A stretch of DNA of 64,000 nt from Duganella sp. CF517 (GTDB lineage Bacteria; Pseudomonadota; Gammaproteobacteria; Burkholderiales; Burkholderiaceae_D): positions 62,001 to 126,000 of the forward strand of contig NZ_FODC01000005.1 of assembly GCF_900110275.1 (NCBI RefSeq). The letters are read 5' to 3'. Shown piece by piece: positions 26,089 to 34,605 of this stretch. Position numbers and translations under genes: made by a program. The notes beneath the pieces are model-generated. The model saw only the letters and a list, made by a program, of their open reading frames with translations. It made no database searches and was not told where the DNA came from. The number at the start of each line of letters is the position of its first letter. Position 1 is the first letter of the stretch.

Positions 26089-27357
26089 TTGACTTACCTC
26101 ATCGATCGACGTTTGCAGGGCAAGAACAAATCCGCGGTCAACCGCGAGCGCTTCTTGCGGCGCTACAAGTCGCAGATCAAGGACGCGGTGGGACGGGCCA
26201 TCAAGGGCCGCTCCATCACCGACATTGAAAACGGCGAGAAGGTCTCGATCCCCGTCAAGGACGTGGGCGAGCCCTCGTTCGGCCACGCCCATGGCGGCGT
26301 GTGGGAAACCATCAACCCCGGCAACCAGGAATACCAGAAAGGCGACCTGATCAACCGGCCCAAGGGCGGCGCCGGCTCCGGCCGCGGCAAGGCCGGCAAC
26401 AGCGACCAGATGACCGAGGATGACTTCATCTTCGAGCTGTCGCGCGAAGAGTTCATGAACTATTTCTTCGAGGACTTGGAACTGCCGCACATGGTCAAGA
26501 CGCAGCTGACCGCGACGACCGAATTCAAGAACCAGCGCGCCGGCTACAACATGTCGGGCACGCCGTCCAACATCCACGTGCTGCGCTCGCTGCGCGGCGC
26601 GCTCGGCCGGCGCATCGCCGTCGGCGGCAACTCGCGCAAGCGGCTGCAGGAAGCCGAAGCCGAGCTCGAGCAACTGCTGCGCGACGGCGAGGCGCTCGAC
26701 GCCCCGCACGTGCTGGAGCTTAAGAAATTAATTCACCACCTGCACACGCGCTTGCTGGCGATCCCCTTCATCGACCCGTTCGACCTGCGCTACAGCAACC
26801 GCATCAAGGTGCCCAAGCCGATGACGCAGGCGGTGATGTTCTGCATCATGGACGTGTCCGGCTCCATGGACGAGACCCGCAAGGACACGGCCAAGCGCTT
26901 CTTCATCCTGCTGTACCTGTTCCTCAAGCGCGTCTACGACAAGATCGACGTGGTCTTCATCCGCCACCACACGGCCGCCGCCGAGGTCGACGAGGAGGAA
27001 TTCTTCCACTCGCGCGAATCGGGCGGCACGGTGGTGTCGTCGGCGCTGCACCTGCTCGACAAGATCATCGAGGAGCGCTACGGCGCCGGCAGCTGGAACA
27101 GCTACGTGGCGCAGGCGTCGGACGGCGACAACTGGGACAACGATTCGGTGCTGTGCCGGCAACTGCTGATCAACACCATCATGCCCAAGGTGCAGTACTA
27201 CACCTATGTCGAGATCACCGACGGCCCGCCGCAAAACCTGTGGGAGCAGTACTCGCAGATCCCGGACCACCACGCCAACTTCGCCATGCAGAAAATAGTC
27301 ACGCCGGCCGATATCTATCCGGTGTTCCGCGAACTGTTCAAGAAACAGCCGAAATAG
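26089..27357 (+). CDS. yeaH: YeaH/YhbH family protein with VWA-like domain
   Basis: The 422-aa protein starts at a TTG (read MTYLIDRRLQGKNKSAVNRE), with AGGAGG about five bases upstream. This start matches E. coli YeaH (MTWFIDRRLNGKNKS); an ATG 24 codons earlier lacks that support. The N-terminal half is conserved but undefined. The second half has a von Willebrand A-like domain with metal site DVSGSMDETRKD and later ASDGDNW. YeaH acts with PrkA/YeaG in nitrogen starvation and acid stress in enterobacteria; its exact role is unknown. The gene follows prkA by 78 bases. Confidence 0.93.
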   Translation: MTYLIDRRLQGKNKSAVNRERFLRRYKSQIKDAVGRAIKGRSITDIENGEKVSIPVKDVGEPSFGHAHGGVWETINPGNQEYQKGDLINRPKGGAGSGRGKAGNSDQMTEDDFIFELSREEFMNYFFEDLELPHMVKTQLTATTEFKNQRAGYNMSGTPSNIHVLRSLRGALGRRIAVGGNSRKRLQEAEAELEQLLRDGEALDAPHVLELKKLIHHLHTRLLAIPFIDPFDLRYSNRIKVPKPMTQAVMFCIMDVSGSMDETRKDTAKRFFILLYLFLKRVYDKIDVVFIRHHTAAAEVDEEEFFHSRESGGTVVSSALHLLDKIIEERYGAGSWNSYVAQASDGDNWDNDSVLCRQLLINTIMPKVQYYTYVEITDGPPQNLWEQYSQIPDHHANFAMQKIVTPADIYPVFRELFKKQPK

Positions 27358-27392
27358 GCGGCCGCGCCGGCCGCCCACCTAGCGAGCGCCCC

Positions 27393-28943
27393 ATGAACGA
27401 CATGACGCACCAGCCCTCCCCCAAGCCGCGCCATCCGCGCGCCCTGCCCGAGCAGTCCGAATGGACGTTCGAACTGATCGAACAGGCCCACCAGGAAATC
27501 CGCCGGGTCGCCGAGAACTTCGGGCTCGACACCTATCCGAACCAGCTCGAGATCATCACCGCCGAGCAGATGATGGACGCCTACACGTCGGTCGGCATGC
27601 CGGTGTCGTACAACCACTGGTCGTTCGGCAAGCATTTCCTGTCGACCGAAAAGGGCTACAAGCGCGGCCAGATGGGCCTGGCCTACGAGATCGTCATCAA
27701 CTCCGACCCGTGCATCGCCTATTTAATGGAGGAGAACAGCCTGACCATGCAGGCGCTGGTGATCGCGCACGCGGCCTACGGCCACAACTCCTTCTTCAAG
27801 GGCAATTACCTGTTCCGCACCTGGACCGACGCCGAGGCCATCGTCGACTACATGGTGTTCGCCAAGAACTACATCGCCGAGTGCGAGCAGCGCCACGGCA
27901 TCGACGCCGTCGAGCTGCTGCTCGACTCCTGCCACGCGATCCAGAACTACGGCGTCGACCGCTACAAGCGGCCGGCCAAGCTGTCGATGATGGAGGAACG
28001 GGCGCGCCAGAAGGAGCGCGAAGCGTACGTGCAATCGCAGATCAACGACCTGTGGCGCACCCTGCCGCGGCGCGAGGAGGAGGAGGCCGAAAAGGCGGCG
28101 CCGCGCTTCCCGCCCGAGCCGGAGGAAAACCTGCTGTACTTCATCGAGAAATACGCGCCGCTGCTCGAGCCGTGGCAGCGCGAGATGGTGCGCATCGTGC
28201 GCAAGATCAGCCAGTACTTCTACCCGCAGCGCCAGACCCAGGTGATGAACGAGGGCTGGGCCACGTTCTGGCATTACACCATCCTCAACCAGTTGTACGA
28301 CGAGGGCGTGGTCGCCGACGGCTTCATGATGGAGTTCCTCAAGAGCCATACCAACGTGGTCTACCAGCCGCCCGTCAACAGCCCCTATTACAGCGGCATC
28401 AACCCGTACGCGCTCGGCTTCGCGATGATGACGGACATCCGCCGCATCTGCGAAAACCCGACCCCGGAGGACCGCGAATGGTTCCCAGACATCGCCGGCA
28501 GCGACTGGCGCAAGACCCTCGACTTCGCCATGCGCAACTTCAAGGACGAGAGCTTCATCGCCCAGTACCTGTCGCCCAAGCTGATCCGCGAGTTCCACTT
28601 TTTCGCCGTGCTCGACGACGACAACAACGAGAAACTGGCGATCTCGGCCATCCATGACGACCTCGGCTATCGTTACGTGCGCCAGCAGCTTGCAGAACAA
28701 TATAATCTCGGCAATCGGGAGCCCAACATCCAGGTCTGGTCGGTCAATACCCGCGACGACCGCGCCCTGACGTTGCGCCACACGCAGTTCCAACGCCGTC
28801 CGCTGAACCAGCAGGCCGGCGAGGTGCTCAAGCATGTGGCGCGGCTGTGGGGCTTCGACGTCCACCTGGAAACGGTGGCGCCGAACGGCGAGGTGGTCAG
28901 CACGATGGAGGTCAAACGGGAGAAACGCGCCCGGGGAAGTTGA
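27393..28943 (+). CDS. spoVR: SpoVR family protein
   Basis: A 516-aa protein beginning MNDMTHQPSPKPRHPRALPE. The SpoVR domain covers most of the chain: NHWSFGKHFLSTEKGYKRG, AHAAYGHNSFFKGNYLF, NEGWATFWHYTILNQLYDEG and the C-terminal ITLRHTQF-like segment (TLRHTQFQRRPL). Its His/Glu clusters suggest a metal-binding hydrolase-like fold. In Bacillus SpoVR acts in spore cortex formation; in non-sporulating bacteria (YcgB) it is part of the PrkA-YeaH stress unit. It starts 35 bases after yeaH and ends at a strong terminator, closing the operon. Confidence 0.95.
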   Translation: MNDMTHQPSPKPRHPRALPEQSEWTFELIEQAHQEIRRVAENFGLDTYPNQLEIITAEQMMDAYTSVGMPVSYNHWSFGKHFLSTEKGYKRGQMGLAYEIVINSDPCIAYLMEENSLTMQALVIAHAAYGHNSFFKGNYLFRTWTDAEAIVDYMVFAKNYIAECEQRHGIDAVELLLDSCHAIQNYGVDRYKRPAKLSMMEERARQKEREAYVQSQINDLWRTLPRREEEEAEKAAPRFPPEPEENLLYFIEKYAPLLEPWQREMVRIVRKISQYFYPQRQTQVMNEGWATFWHYTILNQLYDEGVVADGFMMEFLKSHTNVVYQPPVNSPYYSGINPYALGFAMMTDIRRICENPTPEDREWFPDIAGSDWRKTLDFAMRNFKDESFIAQYLSPKLIREFHFFAVLDDDNNEKLAISAIHDDLGYRYVRQQLAEQYNLGNREPNIQVWSVNTRDDRALTLRHTQFQRRPLNQQAGEVLKHVARLWGFDVHLETVAPNGEVVSTMEVKREKRARGS

Positions 28944-29011
28944 CCAACATATATAGAGTGCGCTCGCGAGCGGCCGTGCGAAGTCAGGCACGGCTCTTGC
29001 AAGGTCTAAGT

Positions 29012-29048
29012 CGGGGTCAGGGGCGGTGCTCTGGCCCCGGTTTTTTTT
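29012..29048 (+). terminator. Terminator of the prkA-yeaH-spoVR operon
   Basis: CGGGGTCAG (29012-29020) pairs with CTGGCCCCG (29031-29039), with one G-T pair, followed by T8 at 29041-29048. It sits about 70 bases after the spoVR stop. Confidence 0.88.
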
Positions 29049-29280
29049 GGTAAATGCATGACGCGGTCGGGAAGTCAACAGCTTTTTACGGCTTTTGAGA
29101 AATTACCTCTCGCAACAATTTCATGAACGAAACATTCGCGGCCAAATTATCAACTGTTGGTAGTAAAATTACGCTGATAATATTCCGTGAATGGGCTTAA
29201 GGGAAAACTAAGTAACGTGGTAGCCTGCCATGCCCCAATTCTGCGCCGTGCACGCTTGCCCGGTGAACCAATTTGGTGCA

Positions 29281-29298
29281 AAGTGAGCGCTATCACAT
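29281..29298. promoter_or_regulatory. CRP/Vfr-like dyad upstream of tonB
   Basis: AAGTGAGCGCTATCACAT contains GTGA-N6-TCAC, the core of a CRP-family site. It lies about 80-90 bp before the predicted tonB transcription start, a position used by class I activators. LacI-type binding to the same sequence is an alternative. Confidence 0.45.
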
Positions 29299-29366
29299 AG
29301 GAAAACCCTATGAAATTTAACCGGTTTTAGGGATGAAAATTCTATGTAAAATCAAGAATTCGTATG

Positions 29367-29372
29367 TATAAT
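29367..29372 (+). promoter_or_regulatory. Candidate -10 box of the tonB operon
   Basis: TATAAT is a perfect -10 hexamer, preceded directly by TG. No good -35 is present 16-18 bp upstream, which fits an activator-dependent promoter. The leader would be about 83 bases. Confidence 0.45.
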
Positions 29373-29461
29373 TCGCCGACGTCCCGGATGCGGCTGTTGT
29401 TTTGTGTCGCCATTTTGGGGTTTAGTAGCAACAAAAAGAGTTGGTATTGGAGAAAGCAGGC

Positions 29462-30124
29462 ATGAATTTCACGCACAACGAGAAAAGCACCGGGAAGAAC
29501 TTTACAGGCATTACCATTGTCGTTTTGTTGCACGTCCTGGTTGCTTATGGAATCATAACGGGCCTGGGAACCCGCCTGGTGGCAAAGATGGTCGCCCCAG
29601 TGGAGACAAAGATCATCGAGGAAGTAGCACCTCCTCCACCAAAGGAACTCCCCCCACCGCCACCTCCGCCAGAGATGAAGGCTCCCCCGCCACCATTCAT
29701 CCCGCCAGTCGAGGTGAACGTGCAGCAGCCGCCGCCGCAGCAGAACGTGATCGCCAACGCGACCAACGTGAAGCCGCCGACGACCGAGATCCAGAAAGCG
29801 CCGCCGGCACCAACAGCGCCGCCGACCCCTGGTCCGGCCAAGGCTGTCAACGTTGCCGCGGTCGCCGACTTCAGCACTTGCGCCAAGCCGGAATGGCCGA
29901 AGTCGTCGCTGCGTAACGAAGAAACGGGAACGGTGACGTTGTCGTTCCTGATTGCTGCCGATGGCCGCGTTGCCGACTCCAAAGTCGTCAAATCGAGTGG
30001 CTTTAGGGATCTGGACAAGGCAGCGGTTAGCGGCATCAGCAAATGCCGTTTCAAACCGGGTCTGACCGACGGGAAACCGACGGAAGCGTGGATGCAGATG
30101 CAATACGTCTGGACGCTGGAGTAA
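29462..30124 (+). CDS. tonB: TonB energy-transducing protein
   Basis: The 220-aa protein has a short cytoplasmic start, one membrane anchor (TGITIVVLLHVLVAYGII, about residues 14-31), a Pro-rich periplasmic spacer with PPPP and EVAPPPPKE units, and a C-terminal TonB domain (TGTVTLSFLIAADGRVADSK, then FKPGLTDGKPTEAW). A Cys pair in the C-domain (FSTCAKPEW and SKCRFKPG) could form a disulfide. TonB passes proton-motive force from ExbB-ExbD to outer-membrane receptors. The start at 29462 fits the membrane topology; seven extra residues upstream are possible. It heads tonB-exbB-exbD-exbD-TPR. Confidence 0.92.
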   Translation: MNFTHNEKSTGKNFTGITIVVLLHVLVAYGIITGLGTRLVAKMVAPVETKIIEEVAPPPPKELPPPPPPPEMKAPPPPFIPPVEVNVQQPPPQQNVIANATNVKPPTTEIQKAPPAPTAPPTPGPAKAVNVAAVADFSTCAKPEWPKSSLRNEETGTVTLSFLIAADGRVADSKVVKSSGFRDLDKAAVSGISKCRFKPGLTDGKPTEAWMQMQYVWTLE

Positions 30125-30210
30125 AAACCGAGACAGCTGTGTCGTCTCACTTAGTAAGTTTCGTTGTCATACATTCAGCGATCTGATTATTTTATCAATT
30201 TGGAGGAAGC

Positions 30211-31140
30211 ATGTTTAAGAATACCCGTTTGTCCGCTGTACTGGCCGCTGTGCTGTTTTCCGTGACCGCAGCCACCGCCCTGGTAAGCGCCCCAGCTTTC
30301 GCTGACGCGCCAGCCTCGGCAGCTTCGGCTCCAGCAGCCGCTCCAGCGGATGCGGCAGCAGCACCAGCACCGGCGGCCGACGCCGCTGCTGCGCCAGCAG
30401 CAGACGCAGCTCCGGCAAAAGCCGCCGGCGGCCATGAAGAAGTGGAAAATCCATATGGCTTCAAGGCGGTGTGGGACGCAGGCTTCGTTTCGCGCGGCAC
30501 GCTGATCATCCTGTCGATCATGTCGATGGGTTCGTGGTACATCATCATCACCAAGCTGATCGATCAGGCCAAGATCTTCAAACAGTCGAAAGAAACCTCG
30601 GCCAAGTTCTGGAAAGCATCGTCGATCGCTGCTGGTTCGGCTGCCCTGAAAGAAGGCTCGCCATTCCGCTTCATCGCCGAGACCGGCACCAAGGCCACCG
30701 TGCACCATGACGGCGCCCTGCTGGAACAAATCGACCTGTCGACCTGGGTGACGATGTCGATCCAGCGCGCTGTCGACAAAGTTCAGTCGCGTCTGCAAGA
30801 CGGCCTGTCGTTCCTGGCAACCGTCGGTTCGACCTCGCCGTTCATCGGTCTGTTCGGTACCGTGTGGGGTATTTACAATGCGCTGATCGCCATCGGCATG
30901 TCGGGTAACGCTTCGATCGACAAGGTTGCAGGTCCGGTCGGTGAAGCACTGATCATGACCGCCTTCGGTCTGTTCGTCGCCGTTCCAGCCGTTCTGGGTT
31001 ACAACTGGCTGGTGCGTCGTAACAAAGCCGCGATGGAAGATGTCCGTTCGTTCTCGGCCGACGTGCACTCGGTGCTGATCTCGGGCGCGATGTCCACCAG
31101 CGAAGCTGGCCGTCTGGCCGGCGCTAAAAAGATTGGATAA
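30211..31140 (+). CDS. exbB: ExbB/MotA/TolQ proton channel protein with cleavable signal
   Basis: The 309-aa protein carries a signal peptide (MFKNTRLSAVLAAVLFSVTA, predicted cleavage after AFA) and about 45 residues of Ala/Pro/Asp low-complexity sequence before the ExbB core. The core has three membrane helices (TLIILSIMSMGSWYIIITKL; GSTSPFIGLFGTVWGIYNAL; EALIMTAFGLFVAVPAVLGY). Longer ExbB forms with such N-terminal parts occur in several proteobacteria. ExbB pentamers with ExbD use the proton gradient to energise TonB. GGAGG precedes the ATG. It is followed six bases later by the first exbD. Confidence 0.93.
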   Translation: MFKNTRLSAVLAAVLFSVTAATALVSAPAFADAPASAASAPAAAPADAAAAPAPAADAAAAPAADAAPAKAAGGHEEVENPYGFKAVWDAGFVSRGTLIILSIMSMGSWYIIITKLIDQAKIFKQSKETSAKFWKASSIAAGSAALKEGSPFRFIAETGTKATVHHDGALLEQIDLSTWVTMSIQRAVDKVQSRLQDGLSFLATVGSTSPFIGLFGTVWGIYNALIAIGMSGNASIDKVAGPVGEALIMTAFGLFVAVPAVLGYNWLVRRNKAAMEDVRSFSADVHSVLISGAMSTSEAGRLAGAKKIG

Positions 31141-31146
31141 TTAATC

Positions 31147-31575
31147 ATGTCGATGTCCGTAGGCTCCGATAGCGGAGACGAAGATCAAGTCATGTCGGAA
31201 ATCAACACGACGCCCCTCGTGGACATCATGTTGGTTCTGCTGATTATCTTCCTGATCACGAGCCCGGTTGTTCTGAAGCTGATCAAGATTAAGCTGCCAG
31301 AAGAAACCAACCAGGTCATTCAGACTAAGCCGGAAGATGTCAACATCGTTGTGAGCAAGGATGGCGACATCTACTGGAACCAGAAGAAGATGCGCGACGC
31401 GAATGAGCTGTTCGACAATCTGAAGGTGGAAGCAGTGAAATTGCCGCAGCCGGAAGTACACGTACGTGGCGACCAAGAAACACGCTACGAAGCGATCGGC
31501 AAGGTTATTTTCACTACCCAGCGCGCTGGTATCCAGAAGGTCGGCTTCATCACCGAACCGCCTGATAAGGGTTAA
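31147..31575 (+). CDS. exbD: ExbD/TolR family protein, copy 1
   Basis: A 142-aa protein with a short cytoplasmic N-terminus, one membrane helix (LVDIMLVLLIIFLITSPVVL, with the proton-carrying Asp in VDIM) and a periplasmic TolR-like domain. The motif EINTTPLVDIMLVLLIIF is typical of ExbD/TolR. It pairs with ExbB to form the proton-driven motor for TonB. It differs from the second copy mainly in the periplasmic domain, so the two may have different TonB partners or form a mixed complex. Confidence 0.93.
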   Translation: MSMSVGSDSGDEDQVMSEINTTPLVDIMLVLLIIFLITSPVVLKLIKIKLPEETNQVIQTKPEDVNIVVSKDGDIYWNQKKMRDANELFDNLKVEAVKLPQPEVHVRGDQETRYEAIGKVIFTTQRAGIQKVGFITEPPDKG

Positions 31576-31591
31576 TCCCCGTTAGCGCACC

Positions 31592-31612
31592 GCAGGCCGG
31601 AACCCGGCCTGC
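31592..31612 (+). other. Strong hairpin between the two exbD genes
   Basis: GCAGGCCGG (31592-31600) pairs with CCGGCCTGC (31604-31612) around AAC. There are few T bases after it, so partial termination or mRNA end protection is more likely than a full stop. The second exbD ribosome site (AAAAGGAAAC) follows 10 bases later. Confidence 0.55.
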
Positions 31613-31632
31613 CCTTCTTAAAAGGAAACATC

Positions 31633-32064
31633 ATGAGTATGAATGTCGGCTCTCCGGCGGCCGCCGGCGCGGATCCGGAACCAATGATGGAAATGAATAT
31701 GACGCCCCTCATCGACGTGATGCTGGTGCTGATTATCATGATGATCATTACGATTCCGAAAGCCAACCACTCGGTCAACTTGAACATGCCGGTCGGCACC
31801 CCGCCGCCACCGACCAAGGACCCAGTGGTCATCACGATCGACGTTGACTTCGACGGTACGATTCTGTGGGATAACAACGTCGTTCCCGACCGCGCATCCC
31901 TGGAAGCGAAACTGACCGAAGTCGCGGCCCAAGCCGACCAACCGGAAGTGCATCTGCGTCCGAACAAGCTGGTCGAATACAAGGCCGTCGCCGGCGTCAT
32001 GGCGGCAGCGCAGCGTCTCGGCGTCACCAAAATTGGCCTGGTCGGCAACGAACAGTTCCAATAA
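31633..32064 (+). CDS. exbD: ExbD/TolR family protein, copy 2
   Basis: A 143-aa protein with the motif MNMTPLIDVMLVLIIMMIIT: one membrane helix with the conserved Asp (LIDVM) and a periplasmic domain. Two consecutive exbD genes after exbB also occur in Xanthomonas and some Shewanella TonB clusters, where the second copy serves special substrates or is dispensable for iron uptake. Copy 2 has a Pro-rich link (GTPPPPTKDP) after the helix. It is 57 bases downstream of copy 1 and 72 bases before the TPR gene. Confidence 0.92.
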   Translation: MSMNVGSPAAAGADPEPMMEMNMTPLIDVMLVLIIMMIITIPKANHSVNLNMPVGTPPPPTKDPVVITIDVDFDGTILWDNNVVPDRASLEAKLTEVAAQADQPEVHLRPNKLVEYKAVAGVMAAAQRLGVTKIGLVGNEQFQ

Positions 32065-32136
32065 ATTTGTTCTATGTTCAACGATAGGCAGGACCATTCC
32101 TGCCTATTTCGCATTTTGAAGAAAGAAAACTTACCC

Positions 32137-33360
32137 ATGACCAAGTTTCGTCTCGCTCATCTCGGCCTGGTAATGGCCGCTATTGGTTTTACAGCAGCAG
32201 CTCCAATTGCAGGTTTTTCGTCGGTCGCCTACGCTGCCGAAGCGGTGCGCGCTGAAATCGGCAAACCATTGCAGGAAGCACAGAAACTGGCTGCGGCAGG
32301 AAAGAACAAAGAAGCGGTAGCAAAACTGAAGGAAACCGACTCGGTCGGTAACAAGAGCGCCAACGAAACCTATCTGATCGAACGCACCCGCGCCTCGGCC
32401 GCCGCCTCCGCCGGCGACTACGACACCGCCGCGCGCGCCTTCGAGAGCGTGATCAACTCGGGCAAGCTGTCGGCCGCCGAACAACCGAAATTCACCCAGG
32501 CGCTGGCCGGTATCTACTACCGCATCAAGGATTATCCGAAAGCGATCACCTGGATCCAGCGCGCGCTCAAGGACAATCCGAACGACGGCGCCATGCACGA
32601 ACTGCTGATCCAGACCTACTACATCAGCGGTAAATACCCCGAGGCCGCCAAGGAACTGCAAGCGTCGAAGAACCTGAACGAAGCCCAGCTGGGCATGCTG
32701 GCCAACATCCAGCTCAAGCAGAACGACAAGGCCGGCTACGTGCAGACCCTGGAACGCATGGCGGCCAGCTATCCGAAGCCACAGACCTGGGCCGACCTGC
32801 TGCAACGCGTGCAGGCCAAGCCGGGCTTCTCGCCGACCCTGTCGCTCGACGTGCTGCGCCTGCGCCTGGCCAACGGCCTGCTGACCAAGCCTTCCGAGTA
32901 CATGGAAATGAGCCAGTTGTCGCTGCAGGCGGGTAACCCGGCCGAAGCGATCAAGATCATCAACGAAGGCTACAAAAAAGGCGCGCTGGGCACCGGTTCC
33001 GACGCCGCCCGCCACCAGCGTCTGAAAGACCTGGCCGCCAAGACCCAGGCCGAGTTCGACGCCAAGCAGGCCACCGACGAAGCCGAAGCCGTCAAGGCCA
33101 AGGACGCCGACGCGCTGGCCAACATGGGCTACGCGCTGGTGTCCGCCGGCAAGGCCGACAAGGGCCTGGCGCTGATGGACCAAGCCGTCAAGCTGGGCAC
33201 CGGCCGCAATCCGGAAGCGATCAAGCTGCACTACGGTATCGCGCAATCGATCGCCGGCAAGAAATCGGCCGCGTTGTCGACGTTGAAATCGGTCAAAGGC
33301 ACGGACGGCACCGCCGACCTGGCCCGCTACTGGACGCTGGGCCTGAACAAAGCCGCGTAA
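32137..33360 (+). CDS. Periplasmic tetratricopeptide-repeat protein of the TonB cluster
   Basis: The 407-aa protein starts MTKFRLAHLGLVMAAIGFTA, a signal peptide with likely cleavage near AYAAE. The mature chain is helical with TPR-like units (AQKLAAAGKNKEAVAKLKE; QALAGIYYRIKDYPKAITWI; ELLIQTYYISGKYPEAAKEL). Its fixed place after exbBDD suggests a helper role, as for TtpC-type and other TonB-linked TPR proteins in gamma- and betaproteobacteria. That role is inferred from position. It ends at a hairpin terminator. Confidence 0.85.
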   Translation: MTKFRLAHLGLVMAAIGFTAAAPIAGFSSVAYAAEAVRAEIGKPLQEAQKLAAAGKNKEAVAKLKETDSVGNKSANETYLIERTRASAAASAGDYDTAARAFESVINSGKLSAAEQPKFTQALAGIYYRIKDYPKAITWIQRALKDNPNDGAMHELLIQTYYISGKYPEAAKELQASKNLNEAQLGMLANIQLKQNDKAGYVQTLERMAASYPKPQTWADLLQRVQAKPGFSPTLSLDVLRLRLANGLLTKPSEYMEMSQLSLQAGNPAEAIKIINEGYKKGALGTGSDAARHQRLKDLAAKTQAEFDAKQATDEAEAVKAKDADALANMGYALVSAGKADKGLALMDQAVKLGTGRNPEAIKLHYGIAQSIAGKKSAALSTLKSVKGTDGTADLARYWTLGLNKAA

Positions 33361-33381
33361 TCCGGCCGCGTTGGGACCCTG

Positions 33382-33416
33382 AAAGCGCTGTCTGCTCCGG
33401 CAGGCGGCGCTTTTTT
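33382..33416 (+). terminator. Terminator of the tonB operon
   Basis: AAAGCGC (33382-33388) pairs with GCGCTTT (33407-33413), with an inner CTGC/GCAG stem around TCCG, followed by T6. It is 21 bases after the TPR stop. Confidence 0.85.
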
Positions 33417-33540
33417 CCATTTCAGCGACCGGAAAGCGGGCAAAAAGCCCGTTCCCGCCCCCGCCCATGCCCATTGCGGATGTGCATCGCCGAAACAAAC
33501 CGTATAATCCTCCATTTAGCGACAGTTCCCCCAGATTCCC

Positions 33541-34542
33541 ATGAAGGTATTTCGAGGTCTCCCCAACGCGGCGGCGCGCGCGCCGTGCGCGCTTACGATC
33601 GGCAACTTTGACGGTGTCCACCTCGGCCACCAGGCATTGCTGGCCCGCGTGCGCGCCGCCGCCACCGGCCTCGGCCTGGAAGCGGCGGTGATGACCTTCG
33701 AGCCGCACCCGCGCGAATTTTTCGCCAACAAGGCCGGCGACCCGTCCAAGGCGCCGCCGCGCATCGCCAACCTGCGCGACAAGCTGCAATCGCTGTCCGA
33801 CAACGGCATCGACCGCGTCATCGTCGAGCACTTCTCGGCGCCGTTCGCCGCCCTGACGCCGCAGGAATTCACCGAAAAGGTGCTGGTCGAGGGCTTGCAC
33901 GTCAAATGGCTGATGGTCGGCGACGACTTTTGCTACGGCGCGCGCCGCGCCGGCAACGTCCAGATGCTGCTCGAGGCGGGCAAACAGTACGGCTTCCACG
34001 TCGAGACCTTGCCGACGGTGATGAACGGCAGCACCCGCATCTCGTCGTCGGCCGTGCGCGCCGCGCTCGCCGAAGGCGACTTCGGCCACGCCGAGGCGCT
34101 GCTGGGCCATCCGTACGCGATCTCCGGCCACGTGATCCACGGCCAGAAGCTGGGCCGCACGCTGGGCTTCCCCACGCTGAACCTGCGCGTGTCGCACCGG
34201 CCGGCATTGTCGGGCATTTTCATCGTCCAGGTGCACGGCCTGGCCGAGCGGCCGCTGCCGGCCGTCGCCAGCCTCGGCGTGCGCCCGACCGTCGACGACA
34301 GCGGCCGCGTCCTGCTGGAAGTGCACGTGTTCGACTTCAACCAGGGCTGCTACGGCAGGCAGGTGCGGGTCGAATTCCTGCAAAAGATCCGCGACGAGGA
34401 AAAATACGTCGACCTGCCGACGCTGACGGCCGCCATCCACCGCGACGCCGACATCGCCCGCGCCTACTTCGCGCGGCGCGACGGCGCGGCCGCCGCCTCC
34501 GGCGACCTCGTCAGCGCGACCAACGCCACCGACCGAATTTGA
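33541..34542 (+). CDS. ribF: Bifunctional riboflavin kinase / FAD synthetase
   Basis: The 333-aa protein has an N-terminal FAD synthetase domain with the nucleotidyltransferase motif IGNFDGVHLGHQALL (about 20-34) and SSSAVR, then a C-terminal riboflavin kinase domain with GRTLGFPTLNL. It makes FMN then FAD from riboflavin. The gene leads the conserved ribF-ileS-lspA order, here extended to coaBC and dut. The start at 33541 is the only fitting one, though the ribosome site is weak. Confidence 0.95.
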   Translation: MKVFRGLPNAAARAPCALTIGNFDGVHLGHQALLARVRAAATGLGLEAAVMTFEPHPREFFANKAGDPSKAPPRIANLRDKLQSLSDNGIDRVIVEHFSAPFAALTPQEFTEKVLVEGLHVKWLMVGDDFCYGARRAGNVQMLLEAGKQYGFHVETLPTVMNGSTRISSSAVRAALAEGDFGHAEALLGHPYAISGHVIHGQKLGRTLGFPTLNLRVSHRPALSGIFIVQVHGLAERPLPAVASLGVRPTVDDSGRVLLEVHVFDFNQGCYGRQVRVEFLQKIRDEEKYVDLPTLTAAIHRDADIARAYFARRDGAAAASGDLVSATNATDRI

Positions 34543-34605
34543 GCGCGCGACCAGCTACGCGCGCCGGCTACACAGAATTCCCGCATACATCACTGAAGAA
34601 AAAAC

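Larger units (their letters stand above)
28944..29461 (+). other. Intergenic region spoVR to tonB
   Basis: These 518 bases hold the spoVR terminator, an AT-rich stretch (29090-29210), a CRP-like dyad and a TATAAT box. I searched for a Fur box before the tonB operon and saw only a GATAAT half-site near 29175, too weak to call. No gene is visible. Confidence 0.6.

Noticed and set aside
29130-29200. Possible Fur box upstream of tonB (GATAAT near 29175)
   Set aside because: Only one half-site is present; no 19-bp Fur-like symmetry.
30170-30200. CTGAT...ATCAA before exbB as an FNR site
   Set aside because: The spacer is six bases and not four, and one base of the left half differs.
34543-34605. 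T-box or other riboswitch upstream of ileS
   Set aside because: Only 63 bases separate ribF and ileS, and no T-box sequence or specifier structure is visible.
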